Part shown: positions 17,201 through 20,982 of the stretch, in pieces
Layout of the letters: the number at the start of each line of letters is the position of its first letter
How positions within the stretch are numbered: position 1 is the stretch's first letter
DNA from: Kipferlia bialata
Taxonomy: Eukaryota; Fornicata
Length of the DNA: 20,982 bases
NCBI GenBank assembly: GCA_003568945.1
Contig: BDIP01000346.1
Coordinates: 1 to 20,982, forward strand
Reading direction: 5' to 3'
Position numbers and translations under genes: made by a program
Notes under the pieces: model-generated
Databases searched by the model: none
Told to the model about the DNA's origin: nothing
The model's input: only the letters and a program-made list of their open reading frames with translations

Positions 17201-20200
17201 CATTGATTTCCGTGATTCCAGTTCGCAATCAGCGAACTCTTGAAATGCCTCACGCTCCTCCTTCCTCTCTGCCCTCTCGCGGGCATAGGCCTAGTGTTAG
17301 ACACACAGAAAAAATAGTGCATCAAGCTCTCAGCTAAGGAAAATGTGTCTGTATTAACGTCGATATCCATTTGAGTAAGACTCGATGATATATATGATGT
17401 ATCTGAAGACACTCGATGATATATATGATGTATCTGAAGACACTCCCACCTGCTTGTAGTGCGCTATCTCTCTCATCACGTGACGGCTGTAGAGATCCTT
17501 AAGCAGGGCTATCTGCCGATCGTGCTGCTCTGCCATCTGCTGTGTGACGGCCTCATGGCTGGCCTTGTCTCTAGCCCTCCCTGCCTCTTCATGCATCAAC
17601 TGTGACGTCAACTCCACCACTACCTGTGGCACTACAGATCCTTCTGCCCCAGACACTGCACCCCTAATGGCTTCATTCCCACCATACAGACTCAGATCCT
17701 CTCTCACCACTTCCACAGTGGCCAGAGCTCGCTCCAGGTAACCAAGGTACTGATGTTAGCAAGCTCTATAAGGGTAATATTTGGGTGGTGATACAATCTA
17801 GCGTCGAACCCGCGTCCTACCTCCTCTTTGATACCGGCAAGAGTGGTTAGCAGCATATCACATGTTGGGCGGCTGCTAGGATCCACCTGGAGAGTGAGCG
17901 ACTGTCAACCTCAGGAAAACACAGATAAAAATAACCTGTGAACGTCATATATGCCTATTAATGATGAATACTTCTTACCTGGAGCATTGAGTTGATGAGA
18001 GACGCAAGGCCAGGGATACGGGTATCAGAGTCCAAAAGGGGCCTGAATTGTAAGAAACAGCGCGAGTAAAGAAGAAAAATAGCCTTTACCACAACAGGTA
18101 TTGTGATAGAGACCTCTCTCCACTTATACTATATACACTGTGGATCTATCTGAGGAGAAAGAGTAATACATAGAAGGTCTAGATAACTACCTAATACCGG
18201 CGTCTTTCGTTGTAAGAACTCTGAGGAGGTCGCTCATGCTTCTGGGTAGTTGTCCAAGGACACACTCAGACCTCACCAACTGGACATTAGCTCTATTATA
18301 ACATAAGGGTAACTACTGCAAGTATACAGAGGTCCAGCAGGCAGTATGCGCTTGAGATACACACTGGGAAAATGACAAGAGATACTGACTATAGTATGCA
18401 CATATGTACCTGTGTGAATGTGATACCAGCAGCCCACACGTCAACCTTGGTCCCATAATCACGACCGGAGAAGCCCAATATTCCCTCCTTGTCCATACCA
18501 ACCATCTGAGGTTAATAATGAACTACGAATGATAACTGTCATAGACTGAAAACACACTCTTTCAGTAATAGTTCCTCTTGCTCTTACCTCTGGTGCTCTG
18601 TAGAGTGGGGTTCCGACATTGTCGGACATCGTGAGGTCCTGAGGTGGTAAATAGAATCTCAACCCAATTCTCTATCTCATAGTAACAATATACCAATCAA
18701 AAATGGCTCAGTGTACCATGTCAATCAGGATTGAGTTCTGTCTAAGTGATGTGGTGTGTAACTATCACTGGAACAAAACGTACCTCGGTCTCCCGGAATG
18801 ACCGGGAGAGGCTGAGGCCGACAATCTTGACAACAGGAGAGCCCCCAGAGGTTGTGTCCAGCATGATATTCTCTGGCTACAATGAGTGAAACCGACAATA
18901 TCTATCATTTCACAAGTGAGATAACGCACCTTTATGCCCCTGTGGACAATAGAATCCCTGTGGAGATCTGCCAGTCCTCTAAGCACCTGGTGTCAACTCA
19001 ATGGGTGACCAGATTGCATAGAGATTGACCAGCGATAACAGAGAATAGTAGGATAGGTGAAAACACAGAATACCATGTCTAGAGATTCAGTCTCATACAT
19101 ACACACAAAGACTTATATACATAGATACTCCTCGACCACCCATACGTATGAATCCACATACACTCATCAAGAGTGCCACATGACATGTCATTATAATATA
19201 TATATACATATATATATATAGGTATATGATGTGCAGGTACCTGCTCTATGACAGACAGGAGGTGGGGCATGGCAGTATCTTCCTCTCTCTGACACCCGTG
19301 TTCAATGTAGCTGTGGCGACAAGGTCTAAGGAGAGAGTAGCATCCGAGGTCACGTCCTGATATGAGCAAGATAGACTGTACTACAAGCATATCTAGTTGT
19401 CATGTGTGCATACCTCCTACCAGCTCCATGATGACCACATGCCAGCCGGAGAAGGGGGCTCCATATAGGGATCGTCCCATCCTGTCCTGTATATTAGAAC
19501 ACTAGGATGGATGAATACACATGAAGGTGGGTAGGATGAAGGGTATATATTGAGAAAATCCATGGAGCTACATGTGTGTCACCTTCCACTCCTTGCAACT
19601 CTCGTACCCTTCATCTGTGTCAGAGTTGATGAAGCTGTCGACATAGCTGACAGTTAGATACGGGTTGCATAGAGAAGAGTATTATATATGCAGGTACAGG
19701 TTGCGTCGAGAAGAGCAATACAGATCTATGCCACTCTGGTAACCAAAAGGAATACTGATTGGCTGTAAGAATGAGAGAGTTGGGGGGGGGGGTATGCAAG
19801 AGAACCACTACATCTAAAAGTTAGAGACAACCTAATGACAAAAATACACAGATACACACTCACTCACACACACAAAAAATAAAGCTATACTACACATATA
19901 TATATATAGACTGACCCACCTCACTACATGCTGGGAACCAAGTGTCTTCAGCGGTGTAATATCCGATATTGAGTGCAAGAGGGAGTGCCGGTGCTGGGCA
20001 TTGACTCTGGCTAGGTTGACCAGCTTGCACGCATACTCCTGTCCAGCAACTGCGCCGTTGAGGGTCTTGGTAGCAGTGACCTGAGGGGTGAACACATGCA
20101 AGAGGGAGTCAATGAGTCACAGTATAGGGTTATGAAACGGGGGGTCTTCCCCTTTCAGACACAGAAACACCACTAGAAATATTGGTATGCTTCTGTATCT

Positions 20201-20455
20201 AGCGCCAGACGGTAGAATACTGAGTTGTAGAGTATGTGGACAGCGACCTGTACCTTGCATAGATGGTTAAATGACCCAGAACCCAGCAGGGCCCCAATGG
20301 AGAAGTAATCAGTGAGGGATTCAGTCCTGGGTGAGTAACACTCAAAGAGATAACATATTTGTATGTGGAGTAGGGACAGCAGAAATAGTCGGTGGAGTCC
20401 ATTAGTATTGCGCCACTCACCGCTGCTCGACCGGTTGGCATGAGTTAGTCACCAT
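14222..20455 (-). CDS. Tandem pseudokinase-kinase protein with coiled-coil linker
   Basis: Thirty exons: 20421-20456, 20254-20326, 19920-20080, 19583-19646, 19414-19486, 19241-19356, 18930-18986, 18784-18876, 18588-18638, 18410-18505, 18191-18279, 17979-18042, 17821-17886, 17450-17749, 17043-17290, 16880-16991, 16697-16768, 16561-16628, 16242-16306, 16053-16138, 15857-15913, 15648-15734, 15528-15581, 15338-15448, 15212-15291, 15035-15098, 14855-14911, 14713-14768, 14505-14580, 14222-14440 (TAG). From the ATG at 20455 this gives 949 residues in frame. Domain 1 (~16-346): Gly loop LLGSGSF, EYACK (K55), but HRGIKPEN (G191) and IVGLS (G213) replace HRD and DFG; APE kept. Residues ~347-528 are charged and helical (coiled coil). 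Domain 2 (~550-833): LGGGYYGSV, EYAVK (K583), REI (E597), HRDIKPDN (D680), VDLG (D701), LYRAPE. A Ser/Thr-type kinase of unassigned family. Charged C-terminal tail. Exons may continue upstream. Confidence 0.9.
17380..17441. repeat. Exact 31-bp tandem duplication in a kinase-gene intron
   Basis: ACTCGATGATATATATGATG plus TATCTGAAGAC occurs twice with no mismatch, at 17380-17410 and 17411-17441. It lies wholly within intron 17291-17449, ending 8 nt before the exon. It is recent and, unlike the echoes of genes 1-3, copies no exon sequence. Confidence 0.9.
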
Positions 20456-20840
20456 TCTGTCAATGGTACACACACCCGCTGGCATATCAGGCGTCTAGCA
20501 CTGAATGCCTGTGTCTTGAGTGCTTGTCAGGACAGTGAAGAGAGCTTACTACTGGGACCCAATGAGAGGCAAACCCTTTGTGTTTGTGGCGTCATCCTAA
20601 CGATTCGTTCACTGTGGCCAAAAGAGGGAATATCGAGCGCTGTGCCTTGGCTAGTGCATTCTAATATTCAAGACTGAGCCAGTCGTGTCTGTGAGCTTAT
20701 ACTGCGCTACAACTTGACGATTACAATAAGAACCGTACTCCAAACGTCTATATGAACCTCTTCTTCCCTTTTCCAGTAACTGAGCAGGAGCACAAGATAA
20801 ATGGTACTTGTTATATACACAACAAGGGTGGGGGCCTCAC

Positions 20841-20982
20841 CGGTGGTGGGTCACAGTCTGTGGACCATAATATATTGTCCGTACCTGTCTTTTTGTCACA
20901 TAGGGGTTCACCCCATGGGTCAAGCTGCGGCCGATGCAAAACGTCCCCGGGCGATGTTCATCTCCATGCAAATCCATCATTT
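20841..20982 (-). CDS. Probable upstream exons of the kinase gene (N-terminal extension)
   Basis: On the - strand 20885-20980 reads ATGATG then DLHGDEHRPG and FCIGRSLTHGVNPYVTKRQ, and ends CAG|GTACGG, the window's favourite donor. A 17-nt exon (20841-20857, TVTHH) with AG acceptor and GTGAGG donor follows. Its phase then fits an acceptor CCATTGACAG just before the ATG at 20455 (exon start 20456). Joined, they would add 38 residues with consistent phases across two introns. The reading may continue past the window edge. If these exons belong to another gene or are false, 20455 is the start. In between, 20457-20840 shows nothing else. Confidence 0.5.

Noticed and set aside
16819-17412. 197-codon - strand frame
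   Set aside because: It is a shadow frame over the coiled-coil and Gly-loop exons. The spliced frame carries the kinase motifs and this one does not.
1-20982. Transposons, retroelements, CRISPR arrays, tRNA or rRNA genes
   Set aside because: I saw no reverse transcriptase, transposase, terminal repeats, spaced direct repeats, tRNA-like arms or rRNA sequence on either strand.

Overview
The window is nuclear DNA from an intron-dense unicellular eukaryote. Five genes fit in 21 kb. Four are cut into many small exons (17 to 300 nt, typically 50 to 110) by short GT-AG introns (43 to about 480 nt). The best guess is a free-living fornicate metamonad such as Kipferlia bialata. This is inference from three things: many short introns, introns ending in a compact CT(C/G)AC-C-run-AG motif that recalls the fused branch-point/acceptor known from Giardia and Trichomonas, and the gene content (a polycystin channel, a Kelch propeller, an unusual protein kinase). 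No database search was possible.

Layout: (1) 357-1519, + strand: 3' part of a TM2-domain membrane protein with a Pro/Gln/Tyr-rich tail. (2) 2084-5469, - strand: a multi-spanning membrane protein of a family I do not recognise, convergent with gene 1. (3) 5636-11735, + strand: a complete polycystin (PKD2/TRPP-like) cation channel of about 718 residues in 26 exons, divergent from gene 2 across a 166-bp shared promoter region. (4) 12189-13121, - strand: an intronless Kelch-type beta-propeller protein of 310 residues. (5) 14222-20455 or further, - strand: a protein of at least 949 residues with an N-terminal pseudokinase, a coiled-coil linker and a C-terminal protein kinase with its catalytic residues intact. 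Its 30-exon model stays in frame from start to stop.

Two things stand out. First, in genes 1 to 3 many introns carry 'echoes': 20 to 60 nt copies of the edge of the neighbouring exon together with its splice site, lying 60 to 210 nt away inside the adjacent intron, alone or in tandem series. At least twenty are visible, and the closest copies differ from their exon almost only at silent codon positions. I saw none in genes 4 and 5, so the window splits into two different kinds of sequence at about 12-13 kb. Second, the tandem kinase gene arose by an internal duplication that kept its intron positions and phases. The first copy then lost the HRD and DFG aspartates, giving a JAK-like pseudokinase-kinase order.

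Functional links between the genes cannot be read from the sequence. Three of the five encode membrane proteins. Polycystins act in ciliary or flagellar and plasma membranes in other eukaryotes, which suits a flagellate.
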